Positions 12,059 through 24,029 of a stretch of DNA of 64,000 nucleotides are shown here, piece after piece; position 1 is the first letter of the stretch; each line of letters opens with the position of its first letter. Origin of the DNA: Mesocentrotus franciscanus. Taxonomy: Eukaryota > Echinodermata > Echinoidea > Camarodonta > Strongylocentrotidae. The notes beneath the pieces were generated by a model that was not told the DNA's origin, did not search any database, and saw nothing but the letters and a program-made list of their open reading frames with translations. The stretch spans positions 2,668,867-2,732,866 of the forward strand of contig CP137682.1 in NCBI GenBank assembly GCA_037976565.1, written 5' to 3'. A program made the position numbers and the translations under genes.

Positions 12059-15000
12059 AGACATTACACGTGAACGGAAAATGGAATTCTCAAATCTCAC
12101 TTTGCAAGTGAAATATGAGCATGATCCCGGCATCTGATCGAAAAATAAAGGGCACACTTGTGATAGCTTATTGTCTCAGCTACAACATACTCAAAGCTCA
12201 GCAAAAACAAAACTAAAACGACGGAGATATTGCTCGCGAAAGACGGGAATGTAGAATCCAGTTTTGAGAAAAAGTCATGTCCCATAGAGAATACACGCAA
12301 AATGTGAAAAATTGACATGCCTCCTTTAATCGCAAAAATACGCCATGATGCCTTTGTCAAAATGAAAAATCGTGGTGACTGCATTTGTAGAGAATTGTCT
12401 CAGCTAGAACATATCAAAATTTGGAAGAAAATCGATCAATATTTACAGAGATACAATCAATTTTCCAAAAATATGCTGACGTCATAATATGCAAATTGAA
12501 ATTTTGAGTTCGGAGGCCATTATGATGACGTCATGAGTTAATTGAGGATCAAATGAGACATGAAATCATATCTCCGACTCATAATCTATCCAAATATGAA
12601 AAAAATTTGGAGTTCCCATCCATTCTGAAGAGTTACAATGAATTTTGTATAGGCATGTTTTGCCCATATATTGTGGATAGAATAGCGCGGTCCGCGGGTG
12701 CTGTTATACTTTGACGGACGCTCATTGCGTTATTACTGGTCAGAAAAAGGTGAACAAGGTATCAAATGCTTGGAAAAATATGCCAAATATGATGACAGAA
12801 AATTTGGCGATTCTATGTTGCAAAATGCCAAAACGCCCGAAAACGCGCGCATGCGCGTGCGCGTTTTTGCGAAATGCTTAAAATGGCCTGAAACGTATCC
12901 AAAACGAATTTGAGACGATTTGGAGCATTTTGAAATTTTGCGCGCTGACGCGCGGACGTACGCATGCGCGCGCGTTTTTGACCTGAAATTGACCGGACGG
13001 ATATTGACCTTGATCATGATAAATATGAATGAGAAATGACTTTCCGTTATGAAGATATGATCATGAGTTGAAAGTACCAAAAAACACAAAATGGCGCCTG
13101 GATGACGTCATGAAGACTTGATGACCTTGAAAATGTTCCTGTCACGTCTCATGACTATGACCCATGACTGTGCCAAAATTGAAAGAAATTGACAAAACCG
13201 ATCTTGAGTTATCCTCGGACAAAAGGGGGTAAATAAATAAAAATAAAAATAAATAAATAAAGAGAAAATTCTGACAAAAACAATAGGTGATCTGTCGTGC
13301 CGACAGACCACCTAATAATAAGAAGAAAATTCTGACGAAATTAATAGGTGATCTGTCGTTGACAGACCACCTAACGAAATTTAATTCGTCGTTGAGGACG
13401 AATAGGTGGTCTGTCGTGTAATCTGAATAACTGATCTTGTAGAGAATCGTCTAAGCTACAACATATCGAAATCTGGAAGAAAATCAATCAATATTTACAG
13501 AGATACAATTAATTTTCCACACATTTGCTGACGTCATAATATGCAAATTCGTTTTTTGAGTTCCAAGGCCGTTATGATGATGTCACGATATATTTAATGG
13601 CCAAAAGAGACATGAAATCATATCAACGATTCATACTCTATCAATTATGAAAAAAATTAGGGTCAACGGACTTCCTAAGAGCTATAATGGATTTTGTATA
13701 GGCATGTTTTTGCCCATATCTGTTATGTATTACAAGAGCTCGCACGCACGGACATTTATCTGGAACGGACGCTCATTCCGCTATTAATGGTCATAAAGAG
13801 ATAAACATGGTATCAAATTGTTCGGAAAAAAGATGGGCAATACTATAATAGACAAAAATAGTGATTCTATGGTGCGTACGGCCATGACGAACGAAAACGC
13901 GCGCGCATTCGCGTGCGCGTTTTGTGTGAAATGCTTAAAATTGGCTGAAACGTACTCTAATTTGAATAAAAGTGATTTTGAGCATTTTGAAATTTTGCGC
14001 GCGCACTGACGCGCGGACGTACGCGTACGCGCGCGTTTATTGGCCTGAAAATGACCGGACAAATATTGAACTTGTTATTGATAAATATGAATGAGAAACG
14101 AATTTCCGTTATGAAGATATGATCATAAGTTAATTTTCACAAAATGGCGCCTAGATGACGTCACGATTAGTTGATGAACTTGAAAATGCGCTGCTGTCCG
14201 TCTTATGACAATGACCAATGCGTGTGTTGAATTTGAAAGAAATCGTGTGGTTAGATATTGAGTAATCTTGTGCACAAAAAGTGGAGAAATAAAAATAAAT
14301 AATAATAATAATAATAGCGAAATTTAATTCGTCATTGAGGACAAAATTAGGTGAATGATCTTTGATCTGGTGGACGCTGGTCTTGATAAGGATTGTCACA
14401 GCTACAACATATCGAAAATTTGGAAGAAAATCGATCAATATTAACAGAGATACAATCATTTTTCCATTAATATGCTGACGTCATAATATGAAAATTCGTT
14501 TTCTGAGTTCCAAGGCCATTATGATGATGTCACGATATACGTAACGGCCAAATGAGACATGAAATCACATCTTCGATTCATACTCTATCTAAATATGAAA
14601 AGAAAATTAGGGGTCAACGGGCTTCTAAAGAGCTATTAAGGATTTGGTAGGCATGTTTTGCCCATATATGGTATGTATTACAAGAGCTCGCACGTACGGA
14701 CATTGATCTGGAACGGACGCTCATTCCGTTATTAATGGTCATAAAGAGATAAACGTGGTACAAATTGTTCTGAAAAATGGGGAATATCATGCCAACGGAA
14801 AAAGGGGATTTATGATGCGTACGGCCATGACGAACGAAAACGCGCGCATTCGCGTGTGCGCGTTTTTGACGAAATGCTTAAAATTGGCTAAAACGTACTC
14901 TAATTTGAATAAAAAGTGATTTTGAGCATTTTGAAATTTTGCGCGCTGACGCGCGGACGTGCAGTACGCGCGCGTTTATTGACCTGAAAATGACCGGACA

Positions 15001-15330
15001 AATATTGAACTTGTTATTGATAAATATGAATGAGAAACGAATTTCCGTTATGAAGATATGATCATAAGTTAATTTTCACAAAATGGCGCCTAGATGACGT
15101 CACGATTAATTGATGAACTTGAAAATGCGGCTGTACCGTCTTATGACAATGACCAATGCGTGTGTTGAATTTGAAAGAAATCGTGAGGTTAGATATTGAG
15201 TAATCTTGTGCACAAAAAAGTGGAGAAATAAAAATAAATAATAACTTTATTTAATTGTCGACGAATTAGGTGATCTGTCTTCAAATTCTTATGATCAGTG
15301 AAGGTCATTAAAGAAAAAAGTGAAGAAATT

Positions 15331-15406
15331 TTTTTGGGAGACAGCGGACTCAAACCAGGGATCTCGACGTCGGGAATCAAGTGTTATTGCGATATATCAA
15401 AACATT
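15331..15406 (-). repeat. tRNA-like module in unit A3
   Basis: Third copy of the A-type tRNA-like block. It has more substitutions and small deletions (for example gacagcggactcaaacc in the T arm), consistent with an older or freely decaying unit. Confidence 0.55.
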
Positions 15407-16715
15407 TCCCAAACGTTTACATCTTGAACAGAATGGAATTCTCAAATCCCTTTGCAAGTGAAATATGAGCATGATCCTGTATCTGATCGAAAAATAAGGA
15501 ACTCATTTATTTATAGCTTATTGTCTCAGCTACAACATACTCAAAGCTCAGCGAAAACAAGCTAAAACGACGGAGATATTGCTCAAAGACGGGAATGTAG
15601 AATCCAGTTTTGACAAAAAGTCATGTCCCATAGAGAATACACGCAAAATGTGAAAAATTGACATGCCTTCTTTAATCGCAAAAATACGCCATGATGCTTT
15701 TGTCAAAATGAAAAATCGTGTTGACTGTATTGGTAGAGAATTGTCTCAGCTACAACATATCAAAATTTGGAAGAAAATCGACAACCGATTACTGCAATAT
15801 TATCAAATGAATACAAAATGATGATGTCATATTTTCAAAATCAAATTTTCGAGTTCATATGCAAATATGACGACGTCAGAACATACGATTGGACAAAATT
15901 ATACATGAAATCACATAAACATTTCATGGGCTTCAGAAAAATGTTAAAAATCTGGGGTATTTAGGCATTCTGACGAGCTATGGCAGATTTTATATAGACA
16001 TGTTTTTACACTTTTTACATTATATTGCCCATTGACGCGCGCACGAATTTTAAAGTTTGACGCACGCGTGTGGCATTATGGAAGGTCGAGAATTACTGGA
16101 AATAGTTGGTGTTAGAAATAGTGTCAGAAATAAAAACCATGCGAAAAAGGCGTTTTTACGATGTGTACGCGCTGCGCGCGCCCAACGCGCGCGGACGCGC
16201 ACTGGACAAATTTTGAAATGCGAAATGACCTGATTCGTACTCTCAATTAATAGTTAAGTGATTTTGAGCTTTTAAAATTTTGACGCGCGCGTACGCGTAA
16301 TCTCGCATTGCTATGTGATTTTTGACGACATGACCTGTTGACCCTTGTCCTGAAGTATATGTGATATGAATATGAATGACCTTTGATGACGCATCATGAA
16401 GATGATTGATCGTGATTTCACAAAATGGCGCCTGGATGACGTCACGATGACCTGATGACCTTGAAAATGTTCCTGTCACGTTTTATGACAATGACCTATG
16501 ACTGTGCCAAAATTGAAAGAAATTGACTTTACCGATCTTGAGTTATCGTCGGAACAAAAAGTGTAGGAAATAAATAAAAATAAAGAATAATAAATAAACT
16601 AAATATGTAATTCGTCAGAGACGATTAGGTGGTCTGTTATGTAATCTGAATAACTGATCTTTTAGAAAATTGTCTTAGCTACAACATAGCAAAATTTGGA
16701 AGTAAATCGATCCAT

Positions 16716-17215
16716 NNNNNNNNNNNNNNNNNNNNNNNNNNNNNNNNNNNNNNNNNNNNNNNNNNNNNNNNNNNNNNNNNNNNNNNNNNNNNNNNNNNNN
16801 NNNNNNNNNNNNNNNNNNNNNNNNNNNNNNNNNNNNNNNNNNNNNNNNNNNNNNNNNNNNNNNNNNNNNNNNNNNNNNNNNNNNNNNNNNNNNNNNNNNN
16901 NNNNNNNNNNNNNNNNNNNNNNNNNNNNNNNNNNNNNNNNNNNNNNNNNNNNNNNNNNNNNNNNNNNNNNNNNNNNNNNNNNNNNNNNNNNNNNNNNNNN
17001 NNNNNNNNNNNNNNNNNNNNNNNNNNNNNNNNNNNNNNNNNNNNNNNNNNNNNNNNNNNNNNNNNNNNNNNNNNNNNNNNNNNNNNNNNNNNNNNNNNNN
17101 NNNNNNNNNNNNNNNNNNNNNNNNNNNNNNNNNNNNNNNNNNNNNNNNNNNNNNNNNNNNNNNNNNNNNNNNNNNNNNNNNNNNNNNNNNNNNNNNNNNN
17201 NNNNNNNNNNNNNNN
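16716..17215. other. Assembly gap (500 N)
   Basis: Exactly 500 undetermined bases, a typical scaffold-gap placeholder. It begins inside a B-type unit of the composite array, suggesting the assembler failed in repeats. Confidence 0.99.
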
Positions 17216-17435
17216 TCTATGTTAACATTATATTGCAGATTGAAAGCTATACCTATTAGTAACAATAAGATCAAAACATTGCAAAAGTAACCAGAGTGTG
17301 TAATGTCCCGTCTTTCATGCTTCATCTTCCGCTTTCTTTCTTACTTAACTTCTCTCTCTCTCTCTTCTCTGCTAGAAAGGTCATCATTTGTTATTATTTC
17401 TGAACTTCTGGGTATACACCAATGTTTAAAGACAT

Positions 17436-17975
17436 CAGCGTGTCCACACACAAAACAATTTATCCCGAAACTCTATAACGATACGTCGTATAAAGAATCA
17501 TCGTATAAATTCCAAGGTGTCCACACACAAGAAACGTCGTATAAAGAATCATCGTATAAATTCCAGGGTGTCCACACACACAAGAAAGTAATCCCAAAAC
17601 TCTACAGCGAAATGTCGTATAGGTGCGCAGTTTGCTACTGCGGTCATGAAATGGAAGCGGAAAGAGAGGTCAGGTCTCCTTTCACGCGAGATCCGACGTT
17701 AAGCCCCGCCCAGTTAGACTAGTTCCGTCCACACACAAAATTTCCGTGATTAAGCGTGATTAGGCGTGATTAGGCGTGATTAGTTATTGAGTTCTAGTTC
17801 GAAACGATGCCCAAACCTGCGTTTCGTTATACGACGTATCGTTATACGACGTATCGTTAGTAAGCGTCCACACACACAATTTCATCATATAACTATCGCG
17901 AAACGGTATAACTATCGCGAAACGGTATCACGCCTAATCACGGAAAATGTTGTGTGTGGACAGGGGGTAAGACAA
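17436..17975. mobile_element. Short element with repeated GTCCACACACAA motifs
   Basis: The 12-mer GTCCACACACAA or close variants occurs near 17440, 17519, 17567, 17727 and 17867. Its reverse complement TTGTGTGTGGAC closes the segment near 17951. Internal repeats include TCGTATAAAGAATCATCG (twice), CGTGATTAGG and its complement CCTAATCACG, and AACTATCGCGAAACGGTAT (twice). The layout resembles a non-autonomous DNA transposon with subterminal repeats. A phrase near 17700 (aagccccgcccagtta) recurs near 60838. Confidence 0.65.
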
Positions 17976-18399
17976 CCTTTTTGTTTTGTAGCGTAGGGGG
18001 TGTAGGATTACCTAAGCATTTATATATATATATTTTCTAATCATATTACAGAGCACTTGTTACTTTTTTATTCTCAAGGGGTCTGTAAAATACAAGCCAT
18101 GCTTTTTTAATAGACTCCTCCACTATGTTTTCACCACTGTGCCAATCTTAAATGATTTATTTGAATAACTGTATAATCATTTGTCGTATCTTTTGTCTAA
18201 TATTATGTTATTGAATTTGTATATATTGCATATTCATTTGATTATGTTATATTATGTGGAAAATAAAAGAAACCTTGAAACCTTGAAACCTTGAACCTGC
18301 ACTGCTGAATGCATCTCTTCATGGCTTGTCTGGTTATGTCGCCGATGGTGTGTGTGTGTGTGGGGGAGGGGGTGGCTTATACCTCTGGCTCCAGACAAT

Positions 18400-20330
18400 T
18401 TAGCTTTAGACCCAACCTACCATGGTGGAACAAACACCTCAGTAAGATGGCTAGGCAGAAGAAGAGGGCCAGACACAAGACTAAAGTCACCAATAACGAA
18501 AAAGACTGAGCAGGTACAAACCACTCCAAGCTCGTTTCAGATCTATGAACAGAGCAGCCCACAAGATCTACCGTACTACGTTCTTCACACCTGATCTAGG
18601 AGAAAGGTTTACCAACAAGGCTTTTTCATATTTCAAAAGCAGGAGCTAGAAGGGACACAGTTGGGCCTCCTGTACTCGGCCTGAATGGATGAGAATCATC
18701 TCTGCCATGCGAAAAGGCCCAGATATTAAATGATCACTTCTGCCATGTCTTCACCCTTGAGGATCCTATACCTATAATAATTGGCATGACAAGACTGGTG
18801 ATGGCATCACTGGAGACTTACCAAGACTTCCTGACTTGACCATCAATGTAGACGGTATCACCAAGCGCCTCCGATCCACGAAGGTGAAGAAAGCACACGG
18901 TCCCGATGAAATTCCCAACATTATTCTCAAGGAGGCCAAAGATGAGATTGCCCCACTTTTGACTACGATATCCCACAAATCCCTAGATGAAGGTGACAAC
19001 CCATTTAATTGGAGGTCTGCTAACGTTGTTCCAATATACAAGAAAGGAGACCGTCACTCACCAGAGAATTACTGGCCAGTCTCCTTAACGTCCCACTCTT
19101 GTAATATTTTGGAACATGTTATTTACATGCAGACACATCATCCAGCATCTTGATGATCATGAATTTCTTAAATGAAAACCAAGATGGATTTTGGAAACAC
19201 TGAAGCTGTGAGAGCCAGCTCATTCTTACAATAGAAGACCTGATACGATCATTCGACCAGGGTACTCAGGGCGTTATGATTCTCGACTTCAGCAAGGCCT
19301 TTGATAAGGTACCTCATCAAAGACTTCTCTTCCTACTTTGAAAGTGTGGCATTCAAGTTCAACTTCTTAAGTGGGATCGACATTTGGTTGACAACAAGGA
19401 GAGTAGTCGTTGATGGGGAATGCTCAGCCTTTGCTGAAGTACTGGCAGGCGTCCTGCAGGGGTCCGTCCTCGTATATCAATGATATCAATATAATGTATG
19501 AGGCTATTTGCAGATGATTGCATTCTCTAGCTACCGAGCGATTAAGACAATCAAGGACACTGTAATCCTCCAGGCGGATCTGAACAGGCTCTCTACATGG
19601 GCAGAGAAGTGGCAAAGGAAATTCAACGGTACCAAGCGCTACGTTCTTCGAATTTCCAGGAGACATAACCTCATCAACCAAGCATACTACATAAATAGTA
19701 CTACCCTCAAGGAGGTGAACCACCAGCTCCTTCAGAGTGGAACTATAACCAACAACTTATCCTGGGAGAACCAATTGAATAAAGTAGTCAAAAGGCCAAC
19801 CGTATGCTCGGGATGATTTGTCGAAATCTGTCTGGCTTCTCTAGTACCAAGAAGATCAGAGAAGCTGCATTCACATGTCAAGTGAAGCTTCATCTAGAAC
19901 ATGCCTGTGGCGTGTGGGATCCTTACTTAAGCATGCACATATCAACAAACTGGAGGGAGTTCAGAACAGAACAGAAAATATGGAATAGACGTCCATGTAT
20001 CAGACTAGTGAACTAAAATGGCAACCACTACAAAGTCAACTTTTTATGGCTAGCCACTCGCTTTTCTTCAAATCCATCAAACTCAAAGGACAAAGATCAA
20101 GTCGCCATACTCTGGCCTGAATACATTACACAAGCCTAGAAGATACTCAAGGGACACCATATAGTCTCTCTTTCTCAAACATAAGATGCAACGCGGATGT
20201 TATCGGCTCACCTTCTTTCCAAGATCCATTCAGGCCTGGAATCGAGCCCCCCAAGCATCGTTGCCTGCAACTGAGTTGAAACCTTCAAAACCAGACTCTG
20301 GGCCGGGAAGCGATCCAAAGGGGTAATAGC
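18400..20330 (+). pseudogene. Dead non-LTR retrotransposon (CR1/Jockey-type) ORF2 remnant
   Basis: Shifting + frames give the reverse-transcriptase landmarks in order. KKAHGPDEIPNIILKEA and SANVVPIYKKGDRHSPENYW (18890-19080) are fingers/palm. LDFSKAFDKVPHQRLL (about 19280-19330) contains the F-x-K/R-AFD catalytic block. DLNRLSTWAEKWQRKFN (about 19575-19630) is the post-palm block, and HLEHACGVWDPY (about 19890) the thumb/C-terminal block. FFPRSIQAWNRAP (about 20214-20255) is the family C-terminus. The F(V)DD catalytic block between about 19440 and 19520 is damaged. Several stops and frameshifts show it is inactive. The endonuclease part is not identifiable, so it is 5'-truncated. Confidence 0.85.
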
Positions 20331-20514
20331 ATATAGTCCCTCCCCACAACTGCAATATGATGGGACGATAACGTTCTTATTGGTCATCTACATGTATATA
20401 TCCCTCTTGAGGATCAGGACCAGGATCAGAACAGATGTAGATACAGAGATGATATCATATGCACTATATCTGACATCATCATGAAAAGCATCAAATGTCG
20501 ATCATTTACTGAAC

Positions 20515-20790
20515 ATGTTGCACAACCCAGCAAATATACATGTGTCTGAATGGTACAATTACAACCTACGATTAAGATTAGCAAAGACTCGACTGGGTCG
20601 TGAGTTTTGCTCGCGATCGCGCTCGCGCACCGGCCACTATGCAGTCCACGAATTCATGGCCACACCCAAACGCACGGCACAGTTCAAGGCCAAATCAGGA
20701 GCTAATTCAATGCCTGCAAGCTGCATGAAGCTCGTGCCAGCGGCAGCGGCTACGGCGGAGCTCGATCGCTATTTATCTCATTTTTAATCC
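20515..20790. other. CpG-richer island in AT-rich DNA
   Basis: A local rise in CpG (tcgcgatcgcgctcgcgc near 20610 and gcagcggctacggcgg near 20745) contrasts with the flanks. A 90-codon + frame crosses it but matches no family I know. It could be a promoter of an unseen gene or a repeat remnant. Confidence 0.25.
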
Positions 20791-21392
20791 CAATGAATCA
20801 CCAAATCACACCATGTACAACGCTATAATTCAAATTATGACTAAGACGAAAGGCTAAGTTAGCAAAGTTACCTCGGCGTCGCCCAGTCGTAGAATCCTTC
20901 TAGGTGATTTTTGTCGTCGTCTTGTATAATCGTTAATTATATGCTTCTTCTTTCGTCCATTTCATTTGCAGGCCAAAAAAATGAGAAGGTTAAATTCCAA
21001 CGGCATTTGAAAGACAACGAATGGTCGTACGTTTTGTGCTGAACTGTAGCTGTCTGCATGCACAACACAAGAAGTGGGTTATTGACGTAGTAGACAAATG
21101 CTCATGAGACATGACGTCATGTACCCTTTTCAGCTCATTTTATGTATGTTATTACGAAAGAAAATTGACCTGAAGAAAAAAAGAAGTCAGTCAGTCACTC
21201 AATAGTGTCTGACAGTGAAGTCTAAAAGGTAAACGGGTTTCCTTGCATAATTTGAATACTATGCTAATAATTATACTAGGACACTAGCTGATATAATGTT
21301 TGCATTTCACAGATAGGACATACATGACATATTTATAATTCCTGCAAAGTTCTACAGAATTTGATGTTGGCTGCAAAAGGGACATATATTGT

Positions 21393-21963
21393 AAACTAAT
21401 AAAAATGCCCTCTCACAAATATATATTTAAAACAACAATCATCCAAAATCACTGCCAAGCTCAAATAATTAATCCTCTCTCTAAATCTCCAACATAAAAG
21501 TAACAGAGCCCTAAATCAAAACGACTGACTCAGATGAAGTCCAGTGCAGCTAGGTCTGCATGTGTTTTATTATAGGCTGCCATGCAGCATCATATTCAAC
21601 ATTCTTTTAAGCAAAGTATATTCAAATGAAATACATCATAAACCAACTTAGTAGCAAAATAGGATTTAGGAGTAGACTGAATATTCAAAGGAAAAGGAGA
21701 AGCCGAACCAATGATAAGTAAGAAGTGGAAATACCTAAGATCCATGAATAAAGAATGAGAAGAGAACAAAGGAACATAGAAGACTTGGTATGGTATGGAG
21801 AGGTAATGAATGGAGGAAGGAATCGGGTTGAGTGATAAAGTAAATCATGTAAGTGAATAACAAATGATATGAAATGAATATGTATAGAGCGAAGAGACAA
21901 GAGAAATAAATAGTAACTGTAACAAATACAAGTATGGAAGGAGTCTAAGTTTAACTCTTACGG
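21393..21963 (+). repeat. Dispersed repeat, copy 1 (carries about 240-bp insertion)
   Basis: Reverse-complement relative of 28788-29118. Shared phrases include TAAATCTCCAACATAAAAGT, GACTGACTCAGATGA, GCAGCATCATATTCAACAT and ATGAAATGAATATGTATAGA. Copy 1 has about 240 extra bases between about 21603 and 21840 that copy 2 lacks. No coding capacity; class unknown. Confidence 0.7.
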
Positions 21964-21969
21964 TATCTT

Positions 21970-24025
21970 TAACTTGATTAATTTATCATTATTTGATGGC
22001 AATTAGTCATACTATACTTGAATATTGTTGCTAATTATGACTTCTCCCCCTCTCTCTCTCTCTTTCTCAATTGATAATTATTTGTATAGTTTCTATATTT
22101 CTCTTTCTTTTTTCATTCCTCACAAAATTATGTAGGCGTACAATACATATCTATTTGAGCTCTTTATCTTACTCTTAGCTACATGTAAATTTACACTAAA
22201 AAAATCCGCATAATGAATATATGTATGGTGGTGGTGAAGGGATACCGAAATTAAAATCAAAGAACTACCGCTCATTTTTTTAAATAGTAAAAATCAAACG
22301 GGGGGGGGTGGGGTTGGGGTGTACATTCTTGAAGCTGCTACTTTGGTTTAAAAACTGAAAGGGCACAGGCCGGATATAATATGCCCCCTGTATCTGCTAG
22401 TGATCTGTATATTACACCCGTATTTTCGAGCAGTCACGTGATATTAATATAATCTCATTCCCGACCATGCAGCATATATACCCGGCCCTCGATCAGCATA
22501 TACCCTCACCCTCCTCAGCATAATAAATTATACCCTACTATAGTAGAGAATTAAGTGTGTAGATGGTTTGTCAATGGATATTGGAAAGCGTGTTCACTAA
22601 TCACACAACATAACTCTATTTTTATTTAGCTACGAGGAAGCAAGGTTGCACGTACTGACAATAAAATACAAGATAAAAAGGATTCCCTTTTCGTTATTTT
22701 ATTGGGTACTGTCGTACTGATGTTGCAGACAACGCTTGCAAAGTGTAGTCGAGCAAATAAATGATTCGATCAGAATCGTATGAATGAGAATTGATAATAT
22801 TGCACGGAGTTACAATAGATCTACATTGAATGATCATAGATGAGAATGAACATGAATAAATGCAATGAATAAATAGATCAGAGCTTACGACACGGTGGTA
22901 GAAATGAAGTCGAAAGTCCAATGAAGATGATGAGATTTAGATGTGAAGAACGAAGGAAGGGCTCTCGCGATGATGGTGCGGAGGCTTGATGGCGGAGATG
23001 TATAGCTTCGTTGTCGTGGCTGAAGAGCCGTGAAGAATGATCTCGACGCTGACGCTCGTGATGATGATGATGATGATGATGAAACTCTCAGGCGAGAAGA
23101 GAAGAAATGAGTGGTGCCCGATGACGAAACAGTAGTAAGCAGTGAGTCGCTCGATGTCGGGAGGCCAGAGAAGAAATGCAGAGCTACAGTGAATCGAGCT
23201 TGTGTCATGCCAGAGCTACCGAAGCGAAGTGACTGGCAGCTCCCAGTGGAGAATCAAGCGCCATGTCGGTCCCGATTATATCGTTCCACTGGGAGACTGC
23301 CATCCCGCTGGAGACGGCAGAGAAAGAGTTGATGTGCCATGCAAAAGGTGAAAGGCACGGAAGAATATAAAGCCTGGAGAGGAACTCATGGAGACGTCTT
23401 GACTCAACTGAAGATGTAAGCAGGAGTGAAGAAAACCTCGTGGCGTTGAAAATACGCGGAGTGAACGCGGTGCGCGGATCGAACCACGATGCGCGATTGG
23501 AGGAATGAACGCGCGTGGTCCGGATAAATGAATATAAATAAGTATAGCGTGATGGAAAATTACTGGGAAATAGAAACATGAATATCGAATGTAGTGCGAA
23601 TGTATGAGTCGCTATGTAAACTGTATATGGGCATTTGAATATGCATGGTTAGCTAGGTTGGGTTTGCCACCCCTATTATCCTTAATTGTTTATGGATTAT
23701 ACTTAATATAACGGAATTTGTCAGGGCGGGCCAGAAAATTGCGAGTCATGTGTTCTGAAATGTTCTGAACTGTTTTTGCCGAAGGAAAATTTATGGATAA
23801 TCATAATTATAGTGTCAGCGCCCAAGTGAAGGTTGTGAATATAAATCATATGAGGCTTAGCCCATGCAATATGGCGGATCGGGGATCAAGACACTATAGT
23901 TTTCAATCTCCTTTTACAACTGATGTGATTTGCCTCCCGGCCCCCTCCCTGGCACGCATTTCAAAAAACAAAATTCAGATTTGTGACCCATGCCGACTCA
24001 CATATACATTCTCATTTATCCGCCC
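21970..24025. other. Intergenic DNA, no gene assigned
   Basis: Includes a G-run (about 22300) and a GATGAT run (about 23060-23085). A hairpin near 23227-23300 has CTGGCAG...CCCAGTGG paired with CCACTGGGAGACTGCCA. Minus-strand open frames of 107 and 124 codons in 22885-23579 are Ser-rich and match no family I recognise. Confidence 0.4.
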
Positions 24026-24029
24026 CAGA

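Larger units (their letters stand above)
8271..16715. repeat. Tandem/clustered array of 0.9-1.4 kb composite repeat units
   Basis: At least six related units follow one another. Approximate bounds are 8271-9643 (A1), 9644-11085 (A2), 11093-11280 (truncated B1), 11966-13310 (C), 13379-14322 (D), 14323-15240 (E), 15249-16605 (A3) and 16606 into the gap (B2). A1 and A2 start 1373 bp apart and differ mostly by single-base indels. Shared modules in order are a hairpin with TTCGTC/GACGAA stems and AGGTGGTCTGTC; in A and C, an antisense tRNA-like block; the phrase GTCTCAGCTACAACATA; CGCG-rich stretches; TGACCT-rich stretches; ACAAAATGGCGCC with TGACGTCA; and an AAATAAATAAA tail. Open frames recurring in the units are not conserved in frame. 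The units look like non-autonomous elements or a young satellite. Confidence 0.85.

Noticed and set aside
13330..13395. Possible hammerhead ribozyme (CTGACGA followed by a hairpin and GAAA) at unit junctions
   Set aside because: The CUGANGA and GAAA words are present, but the bases adjoining them do not pair to close stem II and no clear stem III or cleavage triplet is placed correctly. The palindromes are better explained as terminal repeats.
16675..17325. Long frames crossing 16716-17215
   Set aside because: They consist almost entirely of undetermined bases.
22885..23579. Ser-rich 107- and 124-codon frames on -
   Set aside because: Partly from a GATGAT run; no family resemblance or splice support.
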